Numbered from the stretch's first letter, positions 7,527-16,266 are shown. The stretch is DNA of 64,000 bases from Pseudomonas panipatensis (GCF_900099785.1 NZ_FNDS01000016.1:21661-85660), one strand, 5' to 3'. Program-made: numbers and translations. The notes: generated from the sequence alone by a model not told the origin.

Positions 7527-9113
7527 ATGCTCAGCGACCATCTGGTGGATCTGTCACGGCTGCAATTCGCCGTGACGGCTCTGTACCATTTTCTATTCGT
7601 CCCGCTCACTCTGGGTCTGGTTTTTCTGCTGGTGATCATGGAAACCAGCTATGTCCTCACCGGCCGCCAGGTCTACAGGGACATGACCCAGTTCTGGGGC
7701 AAGTTGTTCGGCATCAATTTCGCCCTGGGCGTCACCACCGGGATCACCATGGAGTTCCAGTTCGGCACCAACTGGGCGTACTACTCTCACTATGTCGGCG
7801 ACATCTTCGGCGCGCCCTTGGCCATCGAGGGCCTGATGGCGTTCTTCCTCGAATCGACCTTCATCGGTCTGTTCTTCTTCGGCTGGGAGCGCCTGTCAAA
7901 AGGGCAGCATTTGCTGGTCACTTTCCTGATGGCCCTCGGCTCGAATCTTTCAGCGCTGTGGATTCTCATCGCCAACGGCTGGATGCAGGACCCGGTAGGC
8001 GCCGAGTTCAGCTACCGGACGATGCGCATGGAGCTGACCGACTTCTGGGCGATGGTGTTCAACCCCACGGCCCAGGCCAAATTCGTGCATACGGTATCGG
8101 CCGGCTACGTGACCGCTTCGGTCTTCGTCCTGGCGATTTCCAGTGCATACCTGCTGCGCGGACGTGACGTGGATTTCGCCAAGCGTTCGTTCCGCATCGC
8201 AGCGGCGTTCGGTTTTGCCTCGGCCTGCTCGGTGATCGTTCTCGGCGACGAATCCGGCTATACCGTCACCGCTTCGCAGCAGACCAAATTGGCGGCCATC
8301 GAGGGTATGTGGGAAACCCACCCGGCGCCAGCCCCCTTCACGCTGTTCGCCTTGCCTGACGACGAGGCGCGCACCAACCGCTATGCGTTGCAGGTTCCTT
8401 GGCTCATGGGTCTGATTGGCACCCGTTCGATAAGCACGCAGATTCCGGGCATCCATGACATCCAGGCGAAGAACCGCCAACGCGTGCTCTCCGGTATACA
8501 CGCCGTGCAGGCGCTGGAGGTGTTGCGGCGGCGGGACGCCGAGCCGGGCGCCCATGCCGAGGCTCTGGCCACCTTCAACGCGCACAAGGCCGATCTCGGT
8601 TTCGGCCTGCTGCTGAAGAAGTACATCCAGGATGTCGGCCAGGCCACGCCACAGATGATCGACCAGGCCGCGCGTGACACCATTCCCAGGGTCTTCCCGC
8701 TATTCTGGGCGTTCCGTGGCATGGTCGGCTTGGGCATGGGCCTCTTCGCCCTGTTCGCCTGCTCGCTGTACTTCAGCCTGAAGGACAGTTTCGCCGACAA
8801 GCGCTGGCTGCTGCGCTGGGCCGTGCTCTTCCTGCCGACGCCGTGGCTGGCCAGCGAACTGGGCTGGTTCGTCGCCGAATATGGCCGCCAGCCGTGGACC
8901 ATATACGGCGTGCTGCCTACGCATCTTTCGGTATCCAGCCTAACCCCGGCCAGCCTGTACGGTTCGCTGGTCGGCTTCATTGGCTTCTACAGCCTGCTGC
9001 TGGTGGTAGAGATGTACCTGATGATCCGATTTGCCCGACTCGGCCCCGCCAGCCTGGGCACCGGCCGCTACAGCGGTGAACGGACCGGCGGCTTCCTGCC
9101 GGTCAACGGCTAA
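7527..9113 (+). CDS. cioA: cyanide-insensitive bd-type quinol oxidase subunit I
   Basis: This 528-residue membrane protein carries the haems of the cytochrome bd complex, which oxidises quinol and reduces oxygen to water without cytochrome c. It starts LSRLQFAVTALYHFLFVPLT with the haem-ligand histidine at residue 21, has GTNWAYYSHYVGDIFGAPLA, a short Q-loop with the WLMGLIGTRS segment, and the GWFVAEYGRQPW signature near residue 450. The short Q-loop fits the CIO subfamily, which tolerates cyanide and works at low and high oxygen. The start is ATG 7527, 10 bases after AAGGAG; the open frame continues upstream but without a ribosome site. cioB follows after 15 bases. Confidence 0.95.
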   Translation: MLSDHLVDLSRLQFAVTALYHFLFVPLTLGLVFLLVIMETSYVLTGRQVYRDMTQFWGKLFGINFALGVTTGITMEFQFGTNWAYYSHYVGDIFGAPLAIEGLMAFFLESTFIGLFFFGWERLSKGQHLLVTFLMALGSNLSALWILIANGWMQDPVGAEFSYRTMRMELTDFWAMVFNPTAQAKFVHTVSAGYVTASVFVLAISSAYLLRGRDVDFAKRSFRIAAAFGFASACSVIVLGDESGYTVTASQQTKLAAIEGMWETHPAPAPFTLFALPDDEARTNRYALQVPWLMGLIGTRSISTQIPGIHDIQAKNRQRVLSGIHAVQALEVLRRRDAEPGAHAEALATFNAHKADLGFGLLLKKYIQDVGQATPQMIDQAARDTIPRVFPLFWAFRGMVGLGMGLFALFACSLYFSLKDSFADKRWLLRWAVLFLPTPWLASELGWFVAEYGRQPWTIYGVLPTHLSVSSLTPASLYGSLVGFIGFYSLLLVVEMYLMIRFARLGPASLGTGRYSGERTGGFLPVNG

Positions 9114-9128
9114 ACCGAGGAGGCGAAC

Positions 9129-10265
9129 ATGATCGACTACATCACTCTGAAACTGATCTGGTGGGTGCTGGTTGGTGTCCTGCTGATCGGTTTCGCCATC
9201 ATGGACGGTCACGACATGGGCGTTGGTACGCTGCTGCCCTTCGTCGGCCGGACCGACGCCGAGCGGCGGGTGGCGATCAACACCGTGGGGCCGCACTGGG
9301 ACGGCAACCAGGTCTGGTTCATCACTGCTGGTGGCGCAATCTTCGCTGCCTGGCCACTGGTCTACGCTACCGCTTTCTCGGGCTTCTATTGGGCCATGCT
9401 GGCGGTTCTCTGGGCGCTGTTCTTCCGTCCTGTGGGTTTCGATTACCGTTCGAAGATCGCCAATCCGCGTTGGCGCCAGACCTGGGACTGGGGATTGTTC
9501 GTCGGCGGCGCGGTGCCGCCGCTGATCTTCGGCGTGGCGTTTGGCAACCTGCTGCAGGGCGTACCCTTCCATTTCGACGAGAGTTTGCGGCCGTTCTACA
9601 CCGGCAGCTTCTGGGGCCTGCTCAATCCGTTCGCGCTGCTCTGCGGCCTGGTCAGTACGGCGATGATTACCACCCATGGCGCGCATTACCTGATGCTGCG
9701 CACCGATGGCGAGGTGTTCCGTCGAGCCAGGCTCGCCGCACTTGGCTTCGCCCCGCTGTGCCTGCTGTGCTTCATCGCCGCCGGCTTCTGGGTCGCCAGT
9801 CTGCCGGGCCAGGTGATCGTCGCTGGGGCCGACCCGACGGCGTTGCCCGATCCGTTGGCGAAGAGCGTCGCGCTGGTGGCCGGTGGCTGGATGCATAACT
9901 TCGAACTCTGGCCGTTGCTCTGGGGCGTGCCGGCTCTGGGCTGCCTGTGCCTGCTGCTTGGCCAGGTGCTGGCGGCGCTCAAGCGCCCGGGACTGGCTTT
10001 CATTGCTTCGTCCCTGGCGATGGCCGGCATCATCGCCACCGCCGGCGTCGCACTCTTCCCCTTCTTGATGCCATCGTCTACCGACCCGAATTCGGGGCTG
10101 ACCGTTTGGGACGCGGTTTCCTCGCGTCTGACCTTACAGGTGATGTTGGTGGCGACGCTGATCTTCATGCCGTTGATCGTCATCTATACCAGTTGGGCCT
10201 ATAAGGTTATGGCCGGTAAGGTGACCCTGGCGTTCATTCTCGACAACGACAAGAAAGCCTATTGA
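9129..10265 (+). CDS. cioB: cyanide-insensitive bd-type quinol oxidase subunit II
   Basis: This 378-residue integral membrane protein is the CydB/CioB partner of CioA. It begins IDYITLKLIWWVLVGVLLIGFAIMDGHDMGVG, the family signature in which Asp/Glu residues of the first helices help proton uptake, and has VGPHWDGNQVWF near residue 55 and the FFRPVGFDYRSK loop near residue 100. Length matches the family. AGGAGG lies just before the ATG. It is the third gene of the sigma-54-driven operon and is followed after 11 bases by a NifX-like gene. Confidence 0.95.
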   Translation: MIDYITLKLIWWVLVGVLLIGFAIMDGHDMGVGTLLPFVGRTDAERRVAINTVGPHWDGNQVWFITAGGAIFAAWPLVYATAFSGFYWAMLAVLWALFFRPVGFDYRSKIANPRWRQTWDWGLFVGGAVPPLIFGVAFGNLLQGVPFHFDESLRPFYTGSFWGLLNPFALLCGLVSTAMITTHGAHYLMLRTDGEVFRRARLAALGFAPLCLLCFIAAGFWVASLPGQVIVAGADPTALPDPLAKSVALVAGGWMHNFELWPLLWGVPALGCLCLLLGQVLAALKRPGLAFIASSLAMAGIIATAGVALFPFLMPSSTDPNSGLTVWDAVSSRLTLQVMLVATLIFMPLIVIYTSWAYKVMAGKVTLAFILDNDKKAY

Positions 10266-10276
10266 GGAGGCGCGCC

Positions 10277-10636
10277 ATGACCCTTATCGCTGTCGCCAGC
10301 CAGAATGCGACAACCGTTACCGCGCATGCCGGACGCTGCCGCCGCTTCCTCCTCTTCGGTCGTCACGGACACCGGGTGCTGGATGAGATCGAACTGGCCC
10401 CAGAGCAGATACTCCAGCTCGCGTCACTGGACGAGCGTCACCCGCTGGCGCAGATCCGCGTGCTGATCAGCCGCGGCATCGGTGAGCATTTGTCACGGAG
10501 GCTAGGCAAGCGCGGGGTCGACGTCTACCTGACCCACCTGGCGTCGCCCGAGCTGGCCGTGCGTAGCTACCTCGGTGGCGTGCCATCTTCGCTGGAACCG
10601 AGGGCCAGCCGTTGCCATTGTGGACAACCGGACTAG
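10277..10636 (+). CDS. NifX/NafY-like (dinitrogenase cofactor-type) domain protein
   Basis: This 119-residue cytoplasmic protein resembles the small dinitrogenase iron-molybdenum cofactor-binding fold: an N-terminal strand (TLIAVASQNATTVTAHAGRCRRFLLF), a HPLAQIRVLISRGIGEHLSRRLGKRGVDVYLT middle, and a C-terminal HCGQPD. Members bind or chaperone metal-sulfur cofactors; nif genes are not present here. ATG 10277 follows GAGGAGG. It lies between cioB and cydX, with 11 and 10 bases between genes, so it is co-transcribed with the oxidase. A role in haem, iron or redox handling for CioAB is a guess. Confidence 0.65.
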   Translation: MTLIAVASQNATTVTAHAGRCRRFLLFGRHGHRVLDEIELAPEQILQLASLDERHPLAQIRVLISRGIGEHLSRRLGKRGVDVYLTHLASPELAVRSYLGGVPSSLEPRASRCHCGQPD

Positions 10637-10646
10637 AGGACAGATC

Positions 10647-10754
10647 ATGTGGTATTTCGCTTGGATTCTCGGACTAGGCCTGGCGCTGCTGTTGTCGGTA
10701 CTCAATACCTTGTATTGCGATGCCAAGGCGCCTAACGACGAGCCTGACCGCTAA
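10647..10754 (+). CDS. cydX: CydX/YbgT-like small subunit of the bd oxidase
   Basis: A 35-residue protein, MWYFAWILGLGLALLL and onward, with one transmembrane helix and a short polar tail ending PNDEPDR. The MWYFxWxLGxxLA start and the small NTLY segment after the helix are typical of CydX, the accessory subunit that stabilises haem binding in cytochrome bd. It is preceded by AGAGGA and is the last gene before a hairpin terminator. With cydP at the front, the operon encodes two small subunits. Confidence 0.88.
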   Translation: MWYFAWILGLGLALLLSVLNTLYCDAKAPNDEPDR

Positions 10755-10767
10755 CACCTGCCTGAGC

Positions 10768-10796
10768 ACGGCGGGGCGCATAGTGCGCTCCGCCGT
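10768..10796 (+). terminator. hairpin terminator of the cio operon
   Basis: ACGGCGGGGCGCA and TGCGCTCCGCCGT form a strong stem (one bulge) around a TAG loop, 14 bases after cydX. The following bases (TGGTTCG) give only a weak U-run, so termination may be partial. Confidence 0.6.
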
Positions 10797-12054
10797 TGGT
10801 TCGCTGATTCAGACCCGTTCCCAGGCCTCGAAGGTATACGCGAGGGCGTCTGGCGTCACTGCTTGTTCGATGCAAGGCCAGGCTATTAGCGCCGATTGAA
10901 ATATGACTCAAGGCAGCTTTTCACCTCAGCAATTGTGGATACTTAAGGATGGTCTGACGTAGTCTTAAATCTCGGCTGAGTTCAGCACCTGCCGATTTTG
11001 AAAATCGGCCAATCGATCCATAACACCCAGATCAGTCGAGCTTCCCTCTCTTTTTCGCTACCGCGAGCATCTTGCAGCAGCCATATCTCGCATTACAGAC
11101 GCACCTCTCCTCTGGCGCTCAGCAAATGTCGGCTGGCCATCCACAGATTCGACAGGGCAAACAGCGTCACAATTTGCGCGGCATTCTTGGCCAAAGGCCA
11201 TTCTGATCAAGACATCGCATCGCATGATGCTTTCTTTTTATGTTGTGCCAGCCACTCATGATTAACACTTAAATTGGCACGATGATCGGGCTCAAATAAA
11301 ATATACCCCCACCACTTATCGGCATGTCAATCTTAATGAGATGGCTGTGCTTCTTGAGAACAATCAAAACTTTATAGTTTAATATGCCTTCATAATGTGC
11401 ATTGAGCAAAAGCAGCGACCTTTTGATCTTGACCAGACAGGGCAGCAAGAGCCGCTATTTTGCAATCTAATTATTGATGCTCTTTCTGTTAATGCGATTC
11501 ATTGCTCTAACCCCTCAAGCCGTGCACCAATTGATTGTAGCTTGTGCAGGCGATCCTTGCTCATTTTTGGGATAAGCCATCTTAAGGTTTTCAAATCAAC
11601 AAAGGACAACCTGAGATACTACCAATCTTGTTTTTCTTTATTAGCGATGAGAGCGAAATGCCAGCAGACATCATAGATGTGCGCTCACCGGCGAAGGCAT
11701 TGGGTAACGTGCCGCCCGGCTTGAACGAGTCGCCTAGCGCAAGCCAAAGTACTTGGCTATCGTGTTCTGTATTCCTATCCCTAAGCAAGGAGGCATTAAC
11801 TCCAGTCGAAATCGCCGTCCCCTGATAGCAGTCGCTATCTAGGCTCATGAACTTTCTACAATCCATGTACTCATCCAGGGTCTGGGCATCATGGATCGAC
11901 TCCGAAATTGGTTCTGCCGATATCAAACATGAAAGATGGCTCATTTTTGAACCACGCATCAATGTCGTCTATAATTATTCTGATAGTTAACTAGAAACAC
12001 CTTATTCATTATCTTTGAAAGAAGCTAGCTTCCGAAATTATTTTGAGCCAAATC
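10797..12054. other. low-GC stretch with no convincing gene
   Basis: About 1.25 kb, clearly AT-richer than the cio operon. One open frame on the minus strand (11591-11962, 123 codons) translates to a serine-rich protein with LWLALGDSFKPGGTLPNAFAGER; it has no recognisable domain and no good ribosome site, so I do not call it. The plus-strand frames look random. The composition change suggests inserted DNA that extends into the PPK2 gene. Confidence 0.5.
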
Positions 12055-12924
12055 ATGAAAATACATGCTGATGAGTTTCGTGTGCGAGAGGGAGATAATG
12101 TTTGCCTTGAAAATTGGCCGACTATAGTGGATCCACTATACAAGTCGAGGACTCAATACGAGAAGTTCCTGAGAGCGCATGTTGAAGAACTTAGCTCGCT
12201 GCAGCAACTTCAATATGCATCCAATCGATATGCTGTCCTGCTGATTTTCCAGGCTATGGATGCTGCTGGAAAGGATGGCGCCATCAGGCACGTGATGTCA
12301 GGAGTCAATCCTCAAGGTTGCCAAGTGTTCAGTTTTCAACACCCCAGTGCTGCCGAACTGCAACACGACTTTCTCTGGCGCACCACACGCAATCTTCCTG
12401 AACGAGGGCGGATCGGTATCTTCAACCGATCCTATTACGAAGAGGTCCTGATCGTGCGCGTTCATCCCCATATACTCCGCGGCGAAGGAATTCCGGATCC
12501 TATCGATGACGAGAATATTTTCTGGCAGAGTCGCTACCGTTCGATCATGGATTTGGAAGCACACCTTCACTGCAATGGAACTCGTATTGTCAAATTCTTT
12601 CTCCATCTATCGAAAGAAGAGCAACGGAAGCGATTTCTGGCTCGCATTGACGAACCAGAGAAGAACTGGAAGCTCAGTCTTGCGGATATTGAGGAGCGAA
12701 AATACTGGAGTCAATATATGAGTGCATATGAAGAGTGTCTCAGCGCAACAAGTACAAGCAATGCGCCTTGGTACATCGTTCCTGCCGATGACAAGGAAAA
12801 TACTAGATTAATAGTCTCTCAAATAATTATTGATACATTTAAAGGATTGAAAATGAACTATCCGCAAGCCAGTGCAGAGAGGAAGATCGAACTACTTTCA
12901 TTCCGCAAAAAGCTTGAAGAGTAG
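12055..12924 (+). CDS. ppk2: polyphosphate kinase 2 family protein
   Basis: This 289-residue soluble kinase should transfer phosphate between polyphosphate and nucleoside di- or monophosphates. It has the PPK2 Walker A-like segment [19 protein letters not shown] near residue 75, the [35 protein letters not shown] block that follows it, and the lid [23 protein letters not shown]. Gene length suits the short single-domain PPK2 class; whether it makes NTP from NDP or also uses NMP cannot be told. ATG 12055 is chosen; a TTG at 12043 in frame is possible. The gene is AT-richer than the surroundings and converges with a CHAD gene. Confidence 0.9.
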   Translation: MKIHADEFRVREGDNVCLENWPTIVDPLYKSRTQYEKFLRAHVEELSSLQQLQYASNRYAVLLIFQAMDAAGKDGAIRHVMSGVNPQGCQVFSFQHPSAAELQHDFLWRTTRNLPERGRIGIFNRSYYEEVLIVRVHPHILRGEGIPDPIDDENIFWQSRYRSIMDLEAHLHCNGTRIVKFFLHLSKEEQRKRFLARIDEPEKNWKLSLADIEERKYWSQYMSAYEECLSATSTSNAPWYIVPADDKENTRLIVSQIIIDTFKGLKMNYPQASAERKIELLSFRKKLEE

Positions 12925-13044
12925 AAAAAGCATCCGCCAGTCTGTGCTTTATCTTTCAAAAGCCCATGCGAATGCGACTTTCGTACCCGAATGCAAAACT
13001 ATAAAAAACTAAAAATACGTAGCGCTAGCCACACAGGCCACCCG

Positions 13045-13827
13045 TCAGGTAGCTTTTAATTCCAAGAACTTGGCCAGTTCCACCGCCAAAGGGGTTATCC
13101 GCTGTTCAGCCGCTTGTAATGCTTCGCTTTTAGCTTGTGACCAAGTAGCGATAAGCGCCTCTAGGTCAGGCTCGACCTTTGCCTTCAAACACCACTGATG
13201 GCAATCATGCCAACTCCCAAGAGAAGACTGAAGTTTCTTCAGCTCGGAAAGCAGGTGGCCAGGCAATGGGTAGAGCTCCGGATAGGCCTCTTGTGAGTAG
13301 CGGGCATGTTTGATCCTCAGTCGAATATCATGCCGATCGTGGGCCGGATCGCTCAAGGCCAGGCTCAGGCGCTGCAACTGCCTAGAGATGCTTCTTGTGG
13401 TTCGCTTTTTCAGGTGTCTGATATGAATGTAACCAATTTCACGCCTGAAAGTATCGGGCCAATCAGCCAGCTCGGTGAAGAGCCCCCTGATTAGAGGGTT
13501 TTCATCGGCAGTTTTATACCAATAAGAAACCTTAAGGCGACGCAACTGTGCCAACTCGATAAGGCCATGCCGCTCCAATTCCTCAGCCATTACTTCCAGA
13601 TCACGGACAGGGGTGGTCATTTTTCCAACTGCTGACGTTGCCTTTTCCAGGTCAGCGGAAATGGACTTCATGCCCAAGGTCTTCAGCAGGCTGCGCAGAC
13701 GGCGCTGGCCGATACGGAAATCGTGCAACGCCTCAGCGTCCGTTTCGGAGACCACTCTGGCGTATGCATGGAAAAGATCCACCTCGATGCCTATCACTCT
13801 GGCAACGACCACATCCAAGAAATCCAT
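13045..13827 (-). CDS. CHAD domain protein
   Basis: This 260-residue helical protein has the CHAD features: conserved histidines and basic residues, EALHDFRIGQRRLRSLLKTLG near residue 32, HIRHLKKRTTRSISRQLQRL in the middle, and RLRIKHARYSQEAYPELYPLP followed by LKKLQSSLGSWHDCHQW. CHAD domains bind polyphosphate through their basic faces and occur on polyP granules. It is encoded convergently with a PPK2 gene 120 bases away, a pairing that strongly suggests a joint polyphosphate role. No CYTH (triphosphatase) domain is fused to it. Confidence 0.85.
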   Translation of the reverse strand: MDFLDVVVARVIGIEVDLFHAYARVVSETDAEALHDFRIGQRRLRSLLKTLGMKSISADLEKATSAVGKMTTPVRDLEVMAEELERHGLIELAQLRRLKVSYWYKTADENPLIRGLFTELADWPDTFRREIGYIHIRHLKKRTTRSISRQLQRLSLALSDPAHDRHDIRLRIKHARYSQEAYPELYPLPGHLLSELKKLQSSLGSWHDCHQWCLKAKVEPDLEALIATWSQAKSEALQAAEQRITPLAVELAKFLELKAT

Positions 13828-14046
13828 TCTTCATCTCCTTGCAAATCGTCGGTGCAATGTAGCTGCCTTTTTGTCTGAAAGAAGGAATTTCCTCCTTCAG
13901 ACATCCGTTGATAGATCCAGCCTCTTATCTACTGCGATAATTAACTGCAATGCCTGTATCCAACTTGGTCCGAGTTTATGCCCCTCAATGCTGAGCAAAC
14001 ATCCTCCGCTGAAACACTGAACGACCAGACTAGCTCAGGCCTCTAG

Positions 14047-14310
14047 CGCTTTCGCCGCCCACGTTGCCGTGAGTGGCGGCAGCGGCTGGCATTCTGGCTT
14101 GGTGCTTTGCTGGTGGGGTTGGTCGCCCTGGCGTTTGCTTGGCTGGCTGACGAGGCGTTTATCCTGTTTCGCTCCGGGCTGGCACAAGCGACGTGGCTGC
14201 CATTGCTCATCACTCCACTAGGATTTGCGCGCTCACCTGGTGCATGCAACGCTGGTTCAGTAACGCTAAAGGAAGTGGTATACCCCAGGTCATCGCTGCC
14301 ATTGATCGAC
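14047..14310 (+). pseudogene. N-terminal remnant of a ClC chloride channel/antiporter
   Basis: The frame reads FRRPRC...RLAFWLGALLVGLVALAFAWLADEAFILFRSGL and TWLPLLITPLGFA, the N-terminal helices of bacterial ClC proteins. Near 14230 the similarity moves one frame and continues ALTWCMQRWFSNAKGSGIPQVIAAI, containing the GSGIPQ selectivity-filter motif. It ends within about 30 codons. A full ClC has 400-450 residues, so this is a frameshifted and 3'-truncated gene. Confidence 0.7.
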
Positions 14311-14504
14311 TATTGACCCGTTTGTCCGTCGCTACGTTCTGGCCTTTGCGGAGCCTTGGGCACTCCGGTGATTTGGAGCGAAAATTGACCTGGCTCAAGG
14401 CGAAGACACTCGTCATCTTCAAGATTGGTTCTGTTTGGTGCTGAACGATCATGGGCACCATGTAGGGTTGTCAATTTACCCACAAGAAAGGGGAGGGTAA
14501 TTCT

Positions 14505-14924
14505 ATGCGTCGAATCATTGCAGCCTCTGTGATTGCCGGACTCGTATCCGCTTACGCCTGTGCGGCCTTTGCCGAGGACCAGGAGAGAACACAGGATCAA
14601 ACGCAAGGTCGAACCCAGACCCAGACCCATGATCGAATCTATGGCAGTCAGCTCATGACGCCGCAGGAGCGCAGTGAGTATCAGCACAAGATGCGCAATG
14701 CCAAGACCGCCGAGGAGCGTGAGCAAATACGACAGCAGCATCATATCGAGATGCAAAAGCGAGCCAAGGAAAAAGGCATGACCTTGCCCGATGCGCCTCA
14801 ACCCGGGAAAGGTGGCATGGGGCCGGCTGGCGGTCAGGGGCCCGGTAAGGGAGGCGGACAGGGAGCAGGTGCCGGCAAAGGCGGTGGACAGGGCGGAAAT
14901 GGCGCTGGCAAGGGGGGGAGTTAG
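14505..14924 (+). CDS. small secreted protein with a Gly/Lys-rich tail
   Basis: This 139-residue protein has a signal peptide (MRRIIAASVIAGLVSAYACAAFAED, cleavage likely after AFA), then a Gln/Thr-rich stretch, then the core LMTPQERSEYQHKMRNAKTAEEREQIRQQHH...KEKGMTLPD, which recurs in small periplasmic proteins of Proteobacteria, and a C-terminal GKGG/GPGKGGGQG repeat region. The function is unknown. The helical core could bind protein or metal. It precedes the PtrA-like gene and regulators, which are typical metal-response genes. The GGGAGGG ribosome site is clear. Confidence 0.75.
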   Translation: MRRIIAASVIAGLVSAYACAAFAEDQERTQDQTQGRTQTQTHDRIYGSQLMTPQERSEYQHKMRNAKTAEEREQIRQQHHIEMQKRAKEKGMTLPDAPQPGKGGMGPAGGQGPGKGGGQGAGAGKGGGQGGNGAGKGGS

Positions 14925-15048
14925 GGCACCTGTAAGGGGATTGCCACTCAGGTCTGAGGGCCGGGGCGTGGGCCACTGCACTTCCTGTCAAAAGTTTTAA
15001 GTTGCAGAGAACGGGATGCTAGGAGCCGCCCCATATGATCACTCCAAG

Positions 15049-15082
15049 CCTAGAGCTTGAGCCGATACCGGGCGGTATCGGC
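15049..15082 (+). promoter_or_regulatory. conserved leader block and dyad before the first PtrA-like gene
   Basis: CCTAGAGCTTGA (15049-15060) is followed at once by a 9-bp dyad, GCCGATACC (15061-15069), GGGC loop, GGTATCGGC (15074-15082), ending 24 bases before the ATG. The same 12-mer plus a dyad with compensating changes occurs before the paralogue (36098-36130). It may be an operator or an mRNA hairpin near the ribosome site. Confidence 0.55.
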
Positions 15083-15106
15083 GGTCCCCGAAACGGAGTG
15101 TTAGCT

Positions 15107-15322
15107 ATGAAATCTCTCATCACGATCTTGATTGCCTCCCTGCTTGGCGTTTCCGCCGTGGCCATGGCCGAAGACGGTGGTGATCGTGTCGTTGCACAGA
15201 TGGACGCCGCTCGCCAAGAAGCGATGCACCATTACGCACAAGTCGAGCAGACCCATGCGCATGCCCAATCGGTTGCCAGCAGCCAGGATCAGGCTGCTCA
15301 TCGGGTGGAACGCACCAACTGA
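15107..15322 (+). CDS. PtrA-like small periplasmic protein (copy 1)
   Basis: This 71-residue protein has a signal peptide (MKSLITILIASLLGVSAVAMAED) and a mature part of about 48 residues beginning DGGDRVVAQMDAARQEAMHHYAQ, rich in His and Gln, ending RVERTN. The pattern (signal, GGDR.., MEAAR.., short tail) resembles the N-terminal PtrA domain family; PtrA of P. aeruginosa is a small copper-induced periplasmic protein controlled by CopR. Histidines HH and HAHAQ could bind metal. A response-regulator gene converges on it, and a second copy with the same neighbours is at 36157. The ATG at 15107 is preserved in both copies; the frame upstream is not. Confidence 0.6.
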   Translation: MKSLITILIASLLGVSAVAMAEDGGDRVVAQMDAARQEAMHHYAQVEQTHAHAQSVASSQDQAAHRVERTN

Positions 15323-15469
15323 AGGTGATACTTCAGGAGGATTGGCTGGTTGGCATTGGGCCTGTCGCGCGCTGTGAGCGACGTGGCTGGTTCAGTGCCT
15401 GACTTCACCAGTCCTGATGCAGGAACAGGCGCGCCGTGCGGTTGTCGCTTCCTGCCGTAGCGGGGCCAG

Positions 15470-15521
15470 CCGCACAAGGCACGGACACCCGGGGTACTCC
15501 GGGTGTCCGTGCCTTGTGCGG
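15470..15521. terminator. 52-base near-perfect inverted repeat between convergent genes
   Basis: Left arm 15470-15492 (CCGCACAAGGCACGGACACCC plus GG) pairs perfectly with 15499-15521; only the loop around GTAC at 15494-15497 is unpaired. It lies between the PtrA-like gene (+) and the regulator gene (-), ending 5 bases before the regulator's stop. A bidirectional terminator is likely despite the missing U-run; a REP-like mobile sequence is an alternative. Confidence 0.55.
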
Positions 15522-15525
15522 ATAC

Positions 15526-16266
15526 TCATGGCTCGTCGCTTTCTTTCCTTAAGTTGGACGCGGGTTCTGCTTCGGCGCACATCGCTTCTGGCGCCTCGAG
15601 CCTGTAGCCGGCACCCGGTATCGTCATGATCAGCGAGGCGTCGAAACCCTCGTCGAGCTTTCGGCGGAGGCGATGGATATGTTTGTCGATGACATTGTCG
15701 TTCGGGTCGAAGTCGTAGCCCCATGCGCTTTCAAGCAGCATCAGGCGCGTCACGACCTGGCCATGGTGCCGCATCAGCTTTTCCAGAATCAGCGTTTCGC
15801 GTTGCCCGAGCGGAATTCTGCGGCCCTGGCGAGTAGCCAGGTGCTGGGCGCAGTCTAGCTGGAGTTCGCCGACCTGCAGCTGGCCGGGCCTGTTCGCAGG
15901 CGCATTCACGCGCGATCGCAAAAGGGATTCCAGGCGGGCGAGAACCTCGACGAATGCATAGGGTTTTCCCAGGTAGGCGTCGCACCCTGCCTGAAGCCCT
16001 TCGACACGCTGCTCCGTGGAGGCGAGGGCGCTGAGCATCAGTACGGGAACCGATTCGCCTTGTCGGCGCAATTCGCGAACCACTTCCAGGCCATCCATGC
16101 CGGGCAGGCAACGATCCACGACGATGACGTCGTAGATGCCTTCCAGGGCCATGTCCAAGCCGGTACGGCCATCCTTGATGGCATCGACGACATGCCCGGC
16201 CTCACCCAGGCCGCGCCGCAGGTAGACGGACGTACGATCGTCGTCCTCAATTAGGAGAATGCGCAC
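15526..16266 (-). CDS. OmpR-family response regulator
   Basis: This 246-residue protein has a receiver (MRILLIEDDD acidic pocket; phospho-Asp in VIVVDRCLPGMDG near residue 51; switch Lys in AYLGKPY near residue 102) and a winged-helix effector ending NVIDKHIHRLRRKLDEGFDASLIMTIPGAGYRLEAP. The tail after the wing is acidic. No kinase follows on this strand; the divergent pair regulator-kinase at 16407-18444 is the nearest partner. A paralogue at 36493 has the same position beside a PtrA-like gene, so it probably controls that gene, as CopR-type regulators do. Confidence 0.88.
   Translation of the reverse strand: MRILLIEDDDRTSVYLRRGLGEAGHVVDAIKDGRTGLDMALEGIYDVIVVDRCLPGMDGLEVVRELRRQGESVPVLMLSALASTEQRVEGLQAGCDAYLGKPYAFVEVLARLESLLRSRVNAPANRPGQLQVGELQLDCAQHLATRQGRRIPLGQRETLILEKLMRHHGQVVTRLMLLESAWGYDFDPNDNVIDKHIHRLRRKLDEGFDASLIMTIPGAGYRLEAPEAMCAEAEPASNLRKESDEP

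Noticed and set aside
11591..11962. 123-codon minus-strand frame in the low-GC gap
   Set aside because: No domain, no ribosome site, and no neighbour to support it; mentioned only in the gap entry.
13874..13903. Hairpin GTCTGAA...TTCAGAC upstream of the CHAD gene
   Set aside because: The arms match, but the position is upstream of a minus-strand gene and no operon ends there, so a terminator is not convincing.
15049..15082. MerR-type promoter before the PtrA-like genes
   Set aside because: TTGA followed by a 19-22 base dyad resembles MerR sites, but no -10 box follows (CGGTCC and CGCCCC); an operator or RNA hairpin fits better.
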